Shown in pieces: positions 36,494 through 45,632 of a stretch of DNA of 64,000 nucleotides (position 1 is the first letter of the stretch; each line of letters starts with the position of its first letter). The notes beneath the pieces were generated by a model. It was not told the origin of the DNA. It ran no database searches and saw nothing but the letters and a program-made list of their open reading frames with translations. The DNA is taken from assembly GCF_002019695.1 (NCBI RefSeq), contig NZ_KV917376.1:4536974-4600973 (forward strand), in the 5' to 3' direction. Position numbers and translations under genes: made by a program. This stretch comes from Evansella clarkii (GTDB lineage: Bacteria > Bacillota > Bacilli > Bacillales > Salisediminibacteriaceae).

Positions 36494-37030
36494 TTATTTG
36501 TCCCTGAGTTTCAAGTACTGGACTGCGAAAACTGTCTTTGCATCATGGATTATTTCTTTTTTTATTAACTCTTCTGCCTCTCTTAGAGTAACTTCGAACA
36601 TTTCCACAAATTCGTCTTCTTCTGTATTTTTCGTACCTTCCTTTAAATTCTCCGCAAGATAAAGGTAGATCTTTTCGTCTGCAAAACCCGGACTAGTATA
36701 AAAAGAACCAAGAGCTTTCCAGCTTTCCGCCTTAACTCCAGTTTCCTCTTCGAGCTCTCTCTTAGCGCAAACTAACGGATCCTCATTCTTTTCAAGCTTG
36801 CCTGCCGGAATTTCCGCGATAGTCTTTTCGAGGGGCTTCCTGAACTGATTTACGAGGATCAGTTTCCCTTCATCAGTTACAGCGATTACCCCTACAGCTC
36901 CAGGATGGTTAACGACTTCGCGTTTACTATTTTTACCATTGGGTAGAATAATATCATGAACATTTAAGTCGATAATCCGTCCTTTATACACAGCTTCCGT
37001 CTTAACGGTTTTTTCATTAAAATCCTTCAT
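36494..37030 (-). CDS. nudF: ADP-ribose pyrophosphatase NudF
   Basis: 178 residues. The Nudix box runs from GKLEKNEDP through CAKRELEEETGV, with all required Gly and Glu residues. It hydrolyses ADP-ribose to AMP and ribose 5-phosphate. It lies next to mciZ, which is divergent, as in B. subtilis (yqkG). Confidence 0.92.
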   Translation of the reverse strand: MKDFNEKTVKTEAVYKGRIIDLNVHDIILPNGKNSKREVVNHPGAVGVIAVTDEGKLILVNQFRKPLEKTIAEIPAGKLEKNEDPLVCAKRELEEETGVKAESWKALGSFYTSPGFADEKIYLYLAENLKEGTKNTEEDEFVEMFEVTLREAEELIKKEIIHDAKTVFAVQYLKLRDK

Positions 37031-37118
37031 TAGATTCCCTCCAGTTCTGATACAGCCATTGACATCATATTGATTAGCATACCAGAGTTACTATTTGTTT
37101 TCACGAGGAGGAAAGGCG

Positions 37119-37343
37119 ATGCATGTTTATTACAGAAAAAATGGCATGACTCTTTACGGAAAAGTTTGGGAAATCAGAGAATTTCTCAAACAGCAATCAC
37201 GGGAATATCATACATTAGCTGAATGGTGCAGAAGTTCTGCTTCCAGATACCAATGGACGGCAGCGGCGACTCCCAGGAAAAAAAGGGGATCTTTGTCCAT
37301 CGTCCGCCCCATGGAAGTCAGAGGAAACGGCGACATCTTTTGA
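37119..37343 (+). CDS. mciZ: MciZ-like cell-division inhibitor with a long tail
   Basis: 74 codons from the ATG at 37119, with GAGGAGG just upstream. The first 40 residues (MHVYYRKNGMTLYGKVWEIR, then LKQQSREYHTLAEW) align with B. subtilis MciZ, a peptide of 40 residues made in the mother cell under SigE that caps FtsZ filaments. Here the frame goes on for about 34 more residues (basic, PRKKRGS) and runs 136 bases into the 3' end of the convergent gene. The tail may be real or the result of loss of the old stop. Confidence 0.72.
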   Translation: MHVYYRKNGMTLYGKVWEIREFLKQQSREYHTLAEWCRSSASRYQWTAAATPRKKRGSLSIVRPMEVRGNGDIF

Positions 37344-38308
37344 ACCGCATCCAGTTTAGGCCACAGTTTCTCTTCGGCTATCTTCTCCATTCTGATATGC
37401 GGGTAATTACTGAGTTTTCCTTCACCAACTTTCAGCAAAGGATCAGAATAAGTTCCTGAAGGCAGGGGCAGGACGCTTTTTGCATACGTTAATTCTGTCA
37501 GCGGAGTTACTGTATGATGGCTGATGCCCTGATGCCTTTTTCTTTTGTCTGCATCCGAAAGCCTTGGTATCCACACAGGGGTCCCCCCAAAAGAGCCTGT
37601 TAAATTAGCCCACTCTGCCTGAGCAAGCCCGCTGTATCCATAAGTCGTTCCAGTCCCTGCAGCTCCGGGACCCAGTGTCACCATAACTGCTGCATCGGGA
37701 AATTTTTCTGCAGCGTACTGGAGGCCAGTCGCTACATTAATAACTTCCCCCTTTCCCCCGAACGCCTGTCCCGAGGTAAGAGAATAAAAACCTGGCTGAT
37801 GATGAAGATATTCCAGATTCCTGCTCACTGGCAAAGGGAGGGAAGCTTCATCGCTAATCACTGCCACCAGGGGCTTCTTTGACGATAGTAAAACCCAGAC
37901 AATGATAAGCATGCTGTGTAATTCCCCAATAAGCACATGCTTGTTTTTCAAACTAAGCCGATTTTTAAATAAGCCGTGTTCATCGCTTTCCGGGGCTTCC
38001 AGCGCCAGTACACTGTGCTGGTCTCCCAAATAGCGCAGTTTCATAATATGTCCGTCAGGCTTCTCCTTTAAACTTGTTTCATTAACCTCATTCTCAGGAA
38101 GAACTGTCCTGACGATATCCCATCCTCCTGTGCCTAGATGCAGGTATACTGCTGTAGTATTTACAATAACCCAGTCCCCCACTGACGCATCCCTGCATAA
38201 ACGGCGGTACAGTATTGCCCTCCCAGCACCTCCACTCGTCTTCAAATGTATAACTTCTCTGGAAACCTCAGTAACTTCCAGCACCTGAACTTGTTCCTCA
38301 AGAAGCAA
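37208..38308 (-). CDS. DUF3866-like protein
   Basis: 366 residues from a TTG at 38308, with GGAGGTGGGG three bases upstream. A small beta-rich N-terminal domain is followed by a domain with LGTGGWDIVR, GLFKNRLSLKNKHVLIGELHS (in part) and VMVTLGPGAAGTGTTYGYSG. This pattern recalls the DUF3866 family, whose function is unknown. The ribosome site lies at the very end of the repeat copy at 38320–38426. Confidence 0.6.
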   Translation of the reverse strand: MLLEEQVQVLEVTEVSREVIHLKTSGGAGRAILYRRLCRDASVGDWVIVNTTAVYLHLGTGGWDIVRTVLPENEVNETSLKEKPDGHIMKLRYLGDQHSVLALEAPESDEHGLFKNRLSLKNKHVLIGELHSMLIIVWVLLSSKKPLVAVISDEASLPLPVSRNLEYLHHQPGFYSLTSGQAFGGKGEVINVATGLQYAAEKFPDAAVMVTLGPGAAGTGTTYGYSGLAQAEWANLTGSFGGTPVWIPRLSDADKRKRHQGISHHTVTPLTELTYAKSVLPLPSGTYSDPLLKVGEGKLSNYPHIRMEKIAEEKLWPKLDAVQKMSPFPLTSMGRTMDKDPLFFLGVAAAVHWYLEAELLHHSANV

Positions 38309-38319
38309 TTACCCCACCT

Positions 38320-38426
38320 CCATTTATTCCGATGTAACCGCCCGGAACTCCCATCCCGATTGATCAACTAATTAATCAGAGAGGGATGGCCCCATTCTGA
38401 TTGAGTTTCACTTTATGAAATATATT
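38320..38426 (-). repeat. Leader-like repeat, copy B (5' of the DUF3866-like gene)
   Basis: Read on the minus strand: TTTCATAAAGTGAAACTCA, then a hairpin ATCAGA…TCTGAT with inner GGG/CCC, then GATCAATCGGGATGGGAG, GGCGGTTACATCGGAATAAA and TGGAGGTGGGG. It matches copy A (14921–15085) in order, and the hairpin differs from copy A by a paired change (T–A to A–T). It supplies the ribosome site of the gene that follows. Confidence 0.65.
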
Positions 38427-38539
38427 CCGGAACAGAAAAGAAAATACTCTGCATTTGAAGCTTAAGCAGCTTGTTGTTACCATTTAAAATAAGGGTAATG
38501 CAAATAAGCGAAGAAATTATAAATAAACGAGGTGGAAAA

Positions 38540-39454
38540 ATGAAGAAAAACCGTTTAGGCAATTCAGAGCTATTCGTATCAGAAATCGGCTTTGGCTGTA
38601 TGTCTCTCACAGGCAATTACACAGAAGATGAGCGCATAATCCATGAAGCAATAGATGGTGGAGTTAATTATTTTGATACGGCCGATTTGTATGATTTCGG
38701 GATGAATGAGGAAACAATTGGCAAAGCCATTAAAGAAAAACGCCAGGATATAGTTCTCGCTACAAAAGGAGGCAATGAATGGGGGAAAGGAATTGATGGC
38801 TGGCGCTGGAATCCGTCGAAGGATTACTTAAAAAATGCGGTTAAAGATTCCTTAAGACGTCTTAATACAGACTATTTAGATTTATACCAGCTGCACGGAG
38901 GCACCATAGAAGACCCTGTAGAAGAAACGATTGAAGCCTTCGAAGATCTAGTTAAAGAGGGAGCTATCCGCTATTACGGAATTTCGTCGATCAGACCTAA
39001 TGTCATCAAAGCATACGCCGAGAAATCCAATATCGTAAGTATTATGATGCAGTATAGTCTTCTGGACCGCCGCCCCGAAGAATGGTTTGGCCTGTTAAAT
39101 GAAAGCAACATTTCGGTAATTGCCCGGGGGCCAGTTGCTAAAGGACTTCTTACTGATCAATTTGAACAGCGGTTAAAAGAGGACGGATACTTAAGTTACA
39201 GTAACGAAGAACTGAAGAAGACTCTGGGCGATCTTAATAAAGAAGCGAAGTCTCATGAGATAAGCCTTCAGCAAATGGCCCTAAGATACGTGGCCGGGCA
39301 GCCTGTTGTTGCTGCAGCAATTCCCGGAGCCAGCAAAATCAGCCAGGTAAAAGATAATATATCTGCTGCTGAGGTTCCTCCTCTGTCTGAAGAGCTTGTG
39401 GAAAAACTGCAGAGAATTACAAAAGAAGATTTTTACGAAAATCACAGGGACTGA
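38540..39454 (+). CDS. yqkF: Aldo/keto reductase (YqkF-like)
   Basis: 304 residues from the ATG at 38540 (GAGGTGG upstream). An AKR barrel with the catalytic set: Asp and Tyr in FDTADLYDFG, Lys in LATKGG, His in LYQLHGG. The NADPH-binding end includes AIPGASKISQVKDN. The substrate is unknown. Its place beside mciZ-nudF matches yqkF of B. subtilis. Confidence 0.85.
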   Translation: MKKNRLGNSELFVSEIGFGCMSLTGNYTEDERIIHEAIDGGVNYFDTADLYDFGMNEETIGKAIKEKRQDIVLATKGGNEWGKGIDGWRWNPSKDYLKNAVKDSLRRLNTDYLDLYQLHGGTIEDPVEETIEAFEDLVKEGAIRYYGISSIRPNVIKAYAEKSNIVSIMMQYSLLDRRPEEWFGLLNESNISVIARGPVAKGLLTDQFEQRLKEDGYLSYSNEELKKTLGDLNKEAKSHEISLQQMALRYVAGQPVVAAAIPGASKISQVKDNISAAEVPPLSEELVEKLQRITKEDFYENHRD

Positions 39455-39467
39455 GTTTATCAGCTAA

Positions 39468-39585
39468 AAGAGGCTAGGACAAAATATATTTTACTAAAAA
39501 AGAATGAGAACCAGAATAGGAGCATAGACACCGCTCCTCATCATTCGTTTTTAAAGTTAAATATTTATCTCTGTCCCAGCCTCTA
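39468..39585. repeat. Long hairpin repeat with AGAGGCTnGGACA ends (bidirectional terminator)
   Basis: AGAGGCTAGGACA (39469–39481) pairs with TGTCCCAGCCTCT (39572–39584). Inside, AAAAAGAATGA pairs in part with TCATTCGTTTTT, and AGGAGC with GCTCCT. The whole makes one imperfect hairpin of about 116 bp between two convergent genes. Hairpins with these ends are widespread in Firmicutes intergenic regions. Confidence 0.7.
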
Positions 39586-39604
39586 AATTTATTATCCAGG
39601 CTGA

Positions 39605-40222
39605 TTAACTTTGTTCATATTGCTCTCTCGCCTCTGCAAGGAATTCTTTAAGAAGCTCGTAATTTACATAACCCTGTCTCCTGATAACTATTTCACCTTC
39701 AGGATCAATTACATAAGTAATCGGTATTCCCATTACCTGATAACTGTTATACACATCTCCATCCTGGTCCATAAGTGTAGGGAAAGGCATCGGAAAATCC
39801 TCGATGAACTGGGCGACTGAATCTTCATTTCGCTCCGTAGTTGTCATATTAACACCGACCACCTGAACATCTTCATTTTCATAATCCTCTGAGAACTGGA
39901 TAAAATCCGGCATTTCTTCTCTGCATGGGGGACACCATGAAGCCCAGAAGTTCATGACCACAAAGTCTCCCTGAAAGTCTGATAAACTCTTTTCATCATC
40001 AGTACCGAAAACCGGCAGCCTGAAATCCACAGCCTGCGCCCCGGCCTGTGGTCCAGTGCTTTCATGTTCACTCTGTCTTTCATCTATTCCGCCGCTCTCC
40101 AAATATTCCTGAAGCCGCTGCTCATTGGCTGCCTGCTTTTGAGAGTGGTCGTTTACAATGTATGATCCTGTGCCAATAGCTGCGATTAATATAAATAATG
40201 TGATCAGTTTCCTGCTTGTCAT
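39605..40222 (-). CDS. Membrane-anchored thiol-disulfide oxidoreductase (TlpA/ResA-like)
   Basis: 205 residues. An N-terminal anchor (about 5–22) precedes a thioredoxin fold with the active site NFWASWCPPCREEMP and a cis-Pro region (GIPITYVID). It faces the outside. Unlike ResA it has the common WCPPC motif and stands alone, so its partners are unknown; a role in extracytoplasmic disulfide reduction is likely. Confidence 0.85.
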   Translation of the reverse strand: MTSRKLITLFILIAAIGTGSYIVNDHSQKQAANEQRLQEYLESGGIDERQSEHESTGPQAGAQAVDFRLPVFGTDDEKSLSDFQGDFVVMNFWASWCPPCREEMPDFIQFSEDYENEDVQVVGVNMTTTERNEDSVAQFIEDFPMPFPTLMDQDGDVYNSYQVMGIPITYVIDPEGEIVIRRQGYVNYELLKEFLAEAREQYEQS

Positions 40223-40488
40223 AGGGGCACCTCCTTCTCCTCACCTTCCAGTATAAAGGTTTTTTCTCGTCTACAAAAATAATTAGAGTAATTTTCACAA
40301 TCTGTTCATCTTCTCCTCCTGGTATGTATATTTATATAATAAGATTCATTAGGACTTGCTTTGCTAAATTTTATTAACCTGACACTGTAAAATCTGTTAA
40401 AATGAAAAAGTCTCGTATGCTGTGCAGAAAAGATGTAGTTATGATAGTCATTTTTATTACCATTAATGTGTATGAAAGGAAGATCCTC

Positions 40489-41322
40489 TTGAGTTTATTT
40501 GAAGCAATTATTTTTGGTATAGTACAAGGGCTGACAGAATTTCTCCCTGTATCCAGCACGGCTCATATTGTTATTACACAGCTTGTTTTCGGCTATACTT
40601 TTCCAGGTCTTGCATTTGAAATATTTCTCCATCTGGCTTCCGTAGTCGCTGTTACTTTATATTTCTGGAAAGATCTCTGGAATGTTATTAAAGGTTTCTT
40701 TCGCTTTTTAGCAAAAAGAGAACAGGAGGACAAAACTCAGTTTTTCTTCGGCCTGTACATACTGGTTGCCACTTTAATTACCGGAGTGTTAGGAGTTGTT
40801 TTATCTGACCTTGCAGCGGATTCTATAAAGACTCCTCCATTCATCGCCGGGGCCCTGGTGATTACAGGGCTGGCTCTGATTTTTATTGAACGGTTCCACC
40901 GTTACGGTAATAAAACGGAGAAGACCATGACTTTCTGGGATTCCGTTCTTGTTGGCCTTGGCCAGACGCTGGCTGTTATACCCGGTATATCCAGGTCCGG
41001 GGCAACCCTCGTTGTCTCTCTTCTCGCCGGCCTGAACAGAGAAACAGCAGTAAGATATTCTTTCCTGCTGTCAATTCCTGTAATCCTTGGTTCCACCGTC
41101 CTGGCAGTCGGAGATATCTCGGCCGAAGTTATTGAGTATATCGGCGTTGGGAATCTGATTGTTGCATTCATAGTAACATTCATCTTCTCTATTATAGGAA
41201 TCATCTGGCTCATCGAATTCCTGAAAAAGAGCAAGCTTATCTATTTCGCAATTTACTGCTTTGTCGTTGCTATTCTTGTAGTAGCTTTTCTTGATCCAAA
41301 TCTGATCATGGAAGTGGAATAA
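40489..41322 (+). CDS. uppP: Undecaprenyl-diphosphatase UppP (BacA)
   Basis: 277 residues from a TTG at 40489, with AAAGGA 8 bases upstream; the frame is open for 87 bases more without a site. Polytopic membrane protein with the two BacA motifs: GLTEFLPVSSTAH near the start and PGISRSGATLV in the middle. It dephosphorylates undecaprenyl diphosphate to recycle the cell-wall lipid carrier and gives some bacitracin resistance. Confidence 0.92.
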   Translation: MSLFEAIIFGIVQGLTEFLPVSSTAHIVITQLVFGYTFPGLAFEIFLHLASVVAVTLYFWKDLWNVIKGFFRFLAKREQEDKTQFFFGLYILVATLITGVLGVVLSDLAADSIKTPPFIAGALVITGLALIFIERFHRYGNKTEKTMTFWDSVLVGLGQTLAVIPGISRSGATLVVSLLAGLNRETAVRYSFLLSIPVILGSTVLAVGDISAEVIEYIGVGNLIVAFIVTFIFSIIGIIWLIEFLKKSKLIYFAIYCFVVAILVVAFLDPNLIMEVE

Positions 41323-41360
41323 ATCGAACCCTGTATTTACACTTGTTTATATAACGCTAA

Positions 41361-41402
41361 AAAAGGTACCAATTATCTAATTACGATAATTGGTACCTTT
41401 TT
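41361..41402. terminator. Bidirectional terminator after uppP
   Basis: GGTACCAATTATC (41365–41377) pairs perfectly with GATAATTGGTACC (41385–41397), with an A run before and a T run after. It serves uppP and the convergent EIIA gene. Confidence 0.88.
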
Positions 41403-41445
41403 ACTTTAAAGAGGCTGTTTTCTCCCAGTCTCTTTCTCCTTAGTA

Positions 41446-41973
41446 TTAGCTGTTGACTGTCATCACTACCGTTTCACCTGCTGATGCATTATCAGTATTC
41501 TCGTTTTTCTCGATAGATTGTACAGCATCCCCATTTGTGATAATTACAGGAGTAATTGTGCTTTCCGCCTTTTGTTCCACAAGCTGCATATCAAACTCAA
41601 TCAGTTTGTCCCCTTTGGCGACTTTATCTCCTTCTTTAACAAACGCTTTGAATCCTTCCCCTTGCATATTTACAGTTTCAATCCCAATATGAATAAGAAT
41701 TTCAACGCCGTTTACTGTTTTAATTCCCACGGCATGTTTAGTAGGGAACACTTGCATAATTTCTCCATGCACAGGTGATACAACGGTTCCTTCTGAAGGG
41801 ACTACAGCTACTCCGTCCCCCATCATCTTCTGTGAAAAAGTAGGATCGGGTACTTCGGTGAGTGGTACTACTTTTCCGCTCATAGGGCTTGCAAGTACAT
41901 CCTTCCCATCAGCTTCAGGCATTTCTACTTCTTTCGATTTATTTTTATCAAGTCTAAATAGTTTTTTTAACAT
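41446..41973 (-). CDS. PTS glucose-type EIIA protein (YpqE/Crr-like)
   Basis: 175 residues from the ATG at 41973; a GTG just upstream is inside the ribosome site. EIIA-Glc fold with the phosphorylated histidine in ILIHIGIETV and the second His in PTKHAVGIKT. It takes phosphate from HPr and passes it to a sugar IIB domain. It stands alone with no IIBC partner nearby. The polar C-terminal tail (about 155–175) is longer than in YpqE. Confidence 0.85.
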   Translation of the reverse strand: MLKKLFRLDKNKSKEVEMPEADGKDVLASPMSGKVVPLTEVPDPTFSQKMMGDGVAVVPSEGTVVSPVHGEIMQVFPTKHAVGIKTVNGVEILIHIGIETVNMQGEGFKAFVKEGDKVAKGDKLIEFDMQLVEQKAESTITPVIITNGDAVQSIEKNENTDNASAGETVVMTVNS

Positions 41974-42149
41974 GCGAATCACCTTCCAGTTCAGAAATTA
42001 GTTTTTTTTGTATATACATGTTACACATGAGGTAGGTCTATTTTATTAAAAACCGCGATAGTTTGTAAACGAATATCACTTGAAAAGAAAATTACATTTT
42101 TTTCCGAACATTAATTACCGACAGGAAGATATAGTTCGGAAAAATTAGT

Positions 42150-42177
42150 TTGCTGATACAGATTAATATGCTATAAT
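42150..42177 (+). promoter_or_regulatory. Promoter of the xpt operon
   Basis: TTGCTG (42150–42155) and TATAAT (42172–42177) are spaced by 16 bp, about 20 bp upstream of the guanine riboswitch. Confidence 0.6.
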
Positions 42178-42198
42178 CAGTTCATCTTAATAATTAAC

Positions 42199-42268
42199 AC
42201 TCGTATAACTGTGAGAATAAGGCTCACGAGTCTCTACCAAACGACCGGAAATTGTTTGACTACGAGTG
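42199..42268 (+). ncRNA. Purine (guanine) riboswitch
   Basis: P1 CACTCGTA/TACGAGTG is perfect. The core has TATAACTGTGAGAATAAGGC, GTCTCTACC and TTGACTACG in order. The C in GACTA is the base that selects guanine rather than adenine (adenine types have GATTA). It lies upstream of xpt with the terminator at 42355. Confidence 0.95.
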
Positions 42269-42354
42269 AACGGCCTCTCGCAGGAACTTTACATTAGCGT
42301 TTGTTAAATTAATGCTGGTTATGTATAAATTGTTTCCCTGTTTTTCTCCTGGAA

Positions 42355-42412
42355 AAACCCGAGAAGACCATTCACTTGGAGTCACAGTGATGGTCTTCCC
42401 GGGTTTTTTTTA
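42355..42412 (+). terminator. Terminator of the guanine riboswitch
   Basis: AACCCGAGAAGACCAT (42357–42372) pairs with ATGGTCTTCCCGGGTT (42391–42406), then eight T. It is expected to form when guanine is bound. Confidence 0.92.
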
Positions 42413-42477
42413 TTGTTTTGCGCTTCAACCCGGAATCTGTTCGAGAGATTCTCAAAAAGTTTAACAGGAGGAGTTAG

Positions 42478-43077
<600 letters not shown>

Positions 43078-43097
43078 TCAGAAAAGGAGCCAATACT

Positions 43098-44621
43098 ATG
43101 AACTCAGCAAAAGCAATTAATTATCCATGGTTTAAAAGAGAAGATACTGATGCTTTCTTTGCCCTCTTTCAGAACAACCTTGCAAATTTTGTAATTATCA
43201 CAGTTACGATGCTGGGACTTGGCTTTCCCGCTTCCCTCGTCTTCGGAAAGGTTATTCCCGGGGCAGCAGTCGCTGTTATTTTCGGAAATTTATACTATGC
43301 TTATATGGCCGGACGCCTCGCGAAAAAAGAAGGGCGTACAGATGTTACCGCCTTATCATACGGAATCAGCACCCCGGTAATGTTTATCTTCCTGTTCGGA
43401 GTCTTAGTTCCTGCACATGCTCTGACCGGTGATCCGGAACTTGCCTGGAAAATCGCTCTTGCAGCCGCGTTTCTCAGCGGATTGATTGAAGTTCTCGCAA
43501 GCTTTACCGGGAAATGGCTTCAAAGAAATCTCCCAAGAGCTGCAATGCTCGGAGCCCTTGCTGGTGTAGCTCTGGCGTTTATCGCTGGTGAAATGCTTTT
43601 TAAAACACTGGAGATGCCTGTTGTAGGGCTGTTCGTTCTTGCTGTTATCCTGTTAGGGATTGTTGGAAAGGTTTCTCTTCCGTTTAAAATTCCGGCTTCT
43701 CTTTTTGCCATCATTATAGGTACAGTAATGGCGTTCGGTCTCGGTTATGCAGATATTAGCACGGTAAATGAGGGACTCGGAAACCTTGGATTTTATCCAA
43801 TCCTCCCTTCCCTTGCTGTTTTTGAAGGTTTTCAGTATTTGCTTGGAGCTGCGATCGCACTTCTAGCTGTTTTACTGCCTATTACCATTTATAATGCAAT
43901 AGAAACAATGAATAATGTGGAAGCAATGGCCGCGGAAGGCGACAATTATGATGTAAGGGAATGCCAGGCTGTCGACGGAGTCGGCACAATGCTCGGAGCT
44001 GTTTTCGGCGGGATGTTCCCTACTACAGTTTACATTGCTTCCGTTGGATCAAAATGGATGGGAGCAGGACGGGGATACAGTATTCTTAACGCTGGCGTTT
44101 TCTTCATAGCCGCCATGTTCGGTGTTATTGCAGCTCTTTCAGCAATCATTCCTGTTGCTGTAGTTGCCCCAATCCTTGTTTATGTAGGTATTTCTATGGT
44201 CTCTTCTGCCTTTGCTACAAACGAGAAAAAATACTACATTGCTGTTTCAATCGCAATGCTTCCATATTTCGCAAACTACCTGATGACACGATTCAACGGC
44301 AATAATCCGGAAATGATCGCAGATCTGTCTGCCGGGATTGTGCCTCTGGGACAAGGTGCTATGTTTACAGCCATTATTTTAGGTGCTATTACAGTTTTCC
44401 TGATTGACCATGAATATCATAAAGCTGCTCTGTTCTCTTTCATCGCTGCATTTTTAAGCTTTATCGGTCTGATGCACGCTCCATCTATGGGCTTCGCAGC
44501 GGCAGCGGATTATGCAGCAGGCTACGTTCTCATCGGTGTTTTCTTTGGAGCTTACTACTTAAAGGATATTCGTGTTGCAGCCCGTGAGAAAACGAAAACC
44601 GAAGCGATTGCCGGTGATTGA
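43098..44621 (+). CDS. NCS2/AzgA-like purine permease
   Basis: 507 residues, about 12–14 membrane helices. It is not PbuX-like. Features such as TALSYGISTPVMF and the NNVEAMAAEGDNYDVRE/CQAVDGVGTMLGA region recall distant AzgA-type members of the nucleobase–ascorbate transporter group. With xpt and a guanine riboswitch, it most likely imports xanthine or guanine. The exact substrate is inferred from context only. It is followed by a strong terminator. Confidence 0.75.
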   Translation: MNSAKAINYPWFKREDTDAFFALFQNNLANFVIITVTMLGLGFPASLVFGKVIPGAAVAVIFGNLYYAYMAGRLAKKEGRTDVTALSYGISTPVMFIFLFGVLVPAHALTGDPELAWKIALAAAFLSGLIEVLASFTGKWLQRNLPRAAMLGALAGVALAFIAGEMLFKTLEMPVVGLFVLAVILLGIVGKVSLPFKIPASLFAIIIGTVMAFGLGYADISTVNEGLGNLGFYPILPSLAVFEGFQYLLGAAIALLAVLLPITIYNAIETMNNVEAMAAEGDNYDVRECQAVDGVGTMLGAVFGGMFPTTVYIASVGSKWMGAGRGYSILNAGVFFIAAMFGVIAALSAIIPVAVVAPILVYVGISMVSSAFATNEKKYYIAVSIAMLPYFANYLMTRFNGNNPEMIADLSAGIVPLGQGAMFTAIILGAITVFLIDHEYHKAALFSFIAAFLSFIGLMHAPSMGFAAAADYAAGYVLIGVFFGAYYLKDIRVAAREKTKTEAIAGD

Positions 44622-44641
44622 TTACTTTCAGTTTACAGAAG

Positions 44642-44680
44642 AAAAGCCTGGCGGGAAATGTTCCGCCAGGCTTCTCCTTT
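44642..44680. terminator. Terminator after the purine permease
   Basis: AAGCCTGGCGG (44644–44654) pairs with CCGCCAGGCTT (44663–44673). The plus side tail is CTCCTTTATTTTTT, and the hairpin can also serve the convergent HAD gene. Confidence 0.8.
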
Positions 44681-45554
44681 ATTTTTTAACGCCAAGTATT
44701 CGATTTATAGCCTTTGCGACTCCCGCATTAACATTTTCATCTGTTACCTCATCGCAGATTTGTTTCACTTCTTCTTCAGCATTTCCCATGGCTACCGAAT
44801 ACCCTGCCGTTTTCATCATGGAAACATCATTAAAGTTATCACCAATTACCATCATATTTTCAACAGGGATGTTGAAATGACGGGACAGCTGCCTGATCCC
44901 TTCCCCCTTCGTAGCGCTGATATGGGTTATTTCCAGATTTTCTTTGGCAGATGAACTGACAGCTACATCCATTTTTCTCGTTAGCTGATGTTTCGCCCGG
45001 TTCCGTTTTTCATCATCCTCTGTAAACGCGAGAATTTTAAATAACTCAACACCCTCCTGCTGCAACAATGCATTGTAGTCATCTGTCATGTTAATGGCAC
45101 CTTCTGCAAAACGCTCTTCTGCGAGACTCATCACTTCATCATAGCTCCCGAACTTCCCTGTGTTCACCAGAAGATCCACAATAACATCAAGCCCTCTTTT
45201 GGCGTTATTCGAGTAAGCCCCTTTAGTCGTATATACTTCATAATAGAGCTTTTCCTCTTCAAGTATGGCCTGCATTGCCACGAAGTCTTCATAAGTTAAA
45301 ATCTGCTGGTGAATTATTTCCCCGTCTCTTTCCCTTACTTCTGCTCCATTAACACACACGAGCGGCAGGCGGAGATCCGCTTCCTTCAATGGCATAACAG
45401 CCTCTGTGTAGTCTCTTCCGGTAGCAACAGCTACTTCAATTCCCTGTTCTATTGCAGCATGAATAGCTTTAATATTTTCCGGCGAAATCTCCCTGCCATC
45501 GTTAAGCAGTGTACCGTCCATATCTGTAGCAATTAATCTGATGTCTTTCGTCAT
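44679..45554 (-). CDS. Cof-type HAD phosphatase
   Basis: 291 residues from the ATG at 45554, nine bases after GGGAG. HAD motifs: DMDGTLLN (motif I), the SSSAKENLEI region, a Lys in HISATKGEG and GDNFNDVSM (motif IV). A type IIB cap lies in the middle. The family dephosphorylates sugar phosphates and cofactors; the substrate here cannot be told. Confidence 0.85.
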   Translation of the reverse strand: MTKDIRLIATDMDGTLLNDGREISPENIKAIHAAIEQGIEVAVATGRDYTEAVMPLKEADLRLPLVCVNGAEVRERDGEIIHQQILTYEDFVAMQAILEEEKLYYEVYTTKGAYSNNAKRGLDVIVDLLVNTGKFGSYDEVMSLAEERFAEGAINMTDDYNALLQQEGVELFKILAFTEDDEKRNRAKHQLTRKMDVAVSSSAKENLEITHISATKGEGIRQLSRHFNIPVENMMVIGDNFNDVSMMKTAGYSVAMGNAEEEVKQICDEVTDENVNAGVAKAINRILGVKK

Positions 45555-45632
45555 TTTGTACATCTCCCTTTGTATTCTCAGTTGTTGTTTTATTTATATT
45601 TGGTAGTCCGTCTGCACGGTTCAATTGACCGT

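Noticed and set aside
43098-44621. Naming the permease pbuX
   Set aside because: Length and motifs do not fit PbuX, although the operon context does.
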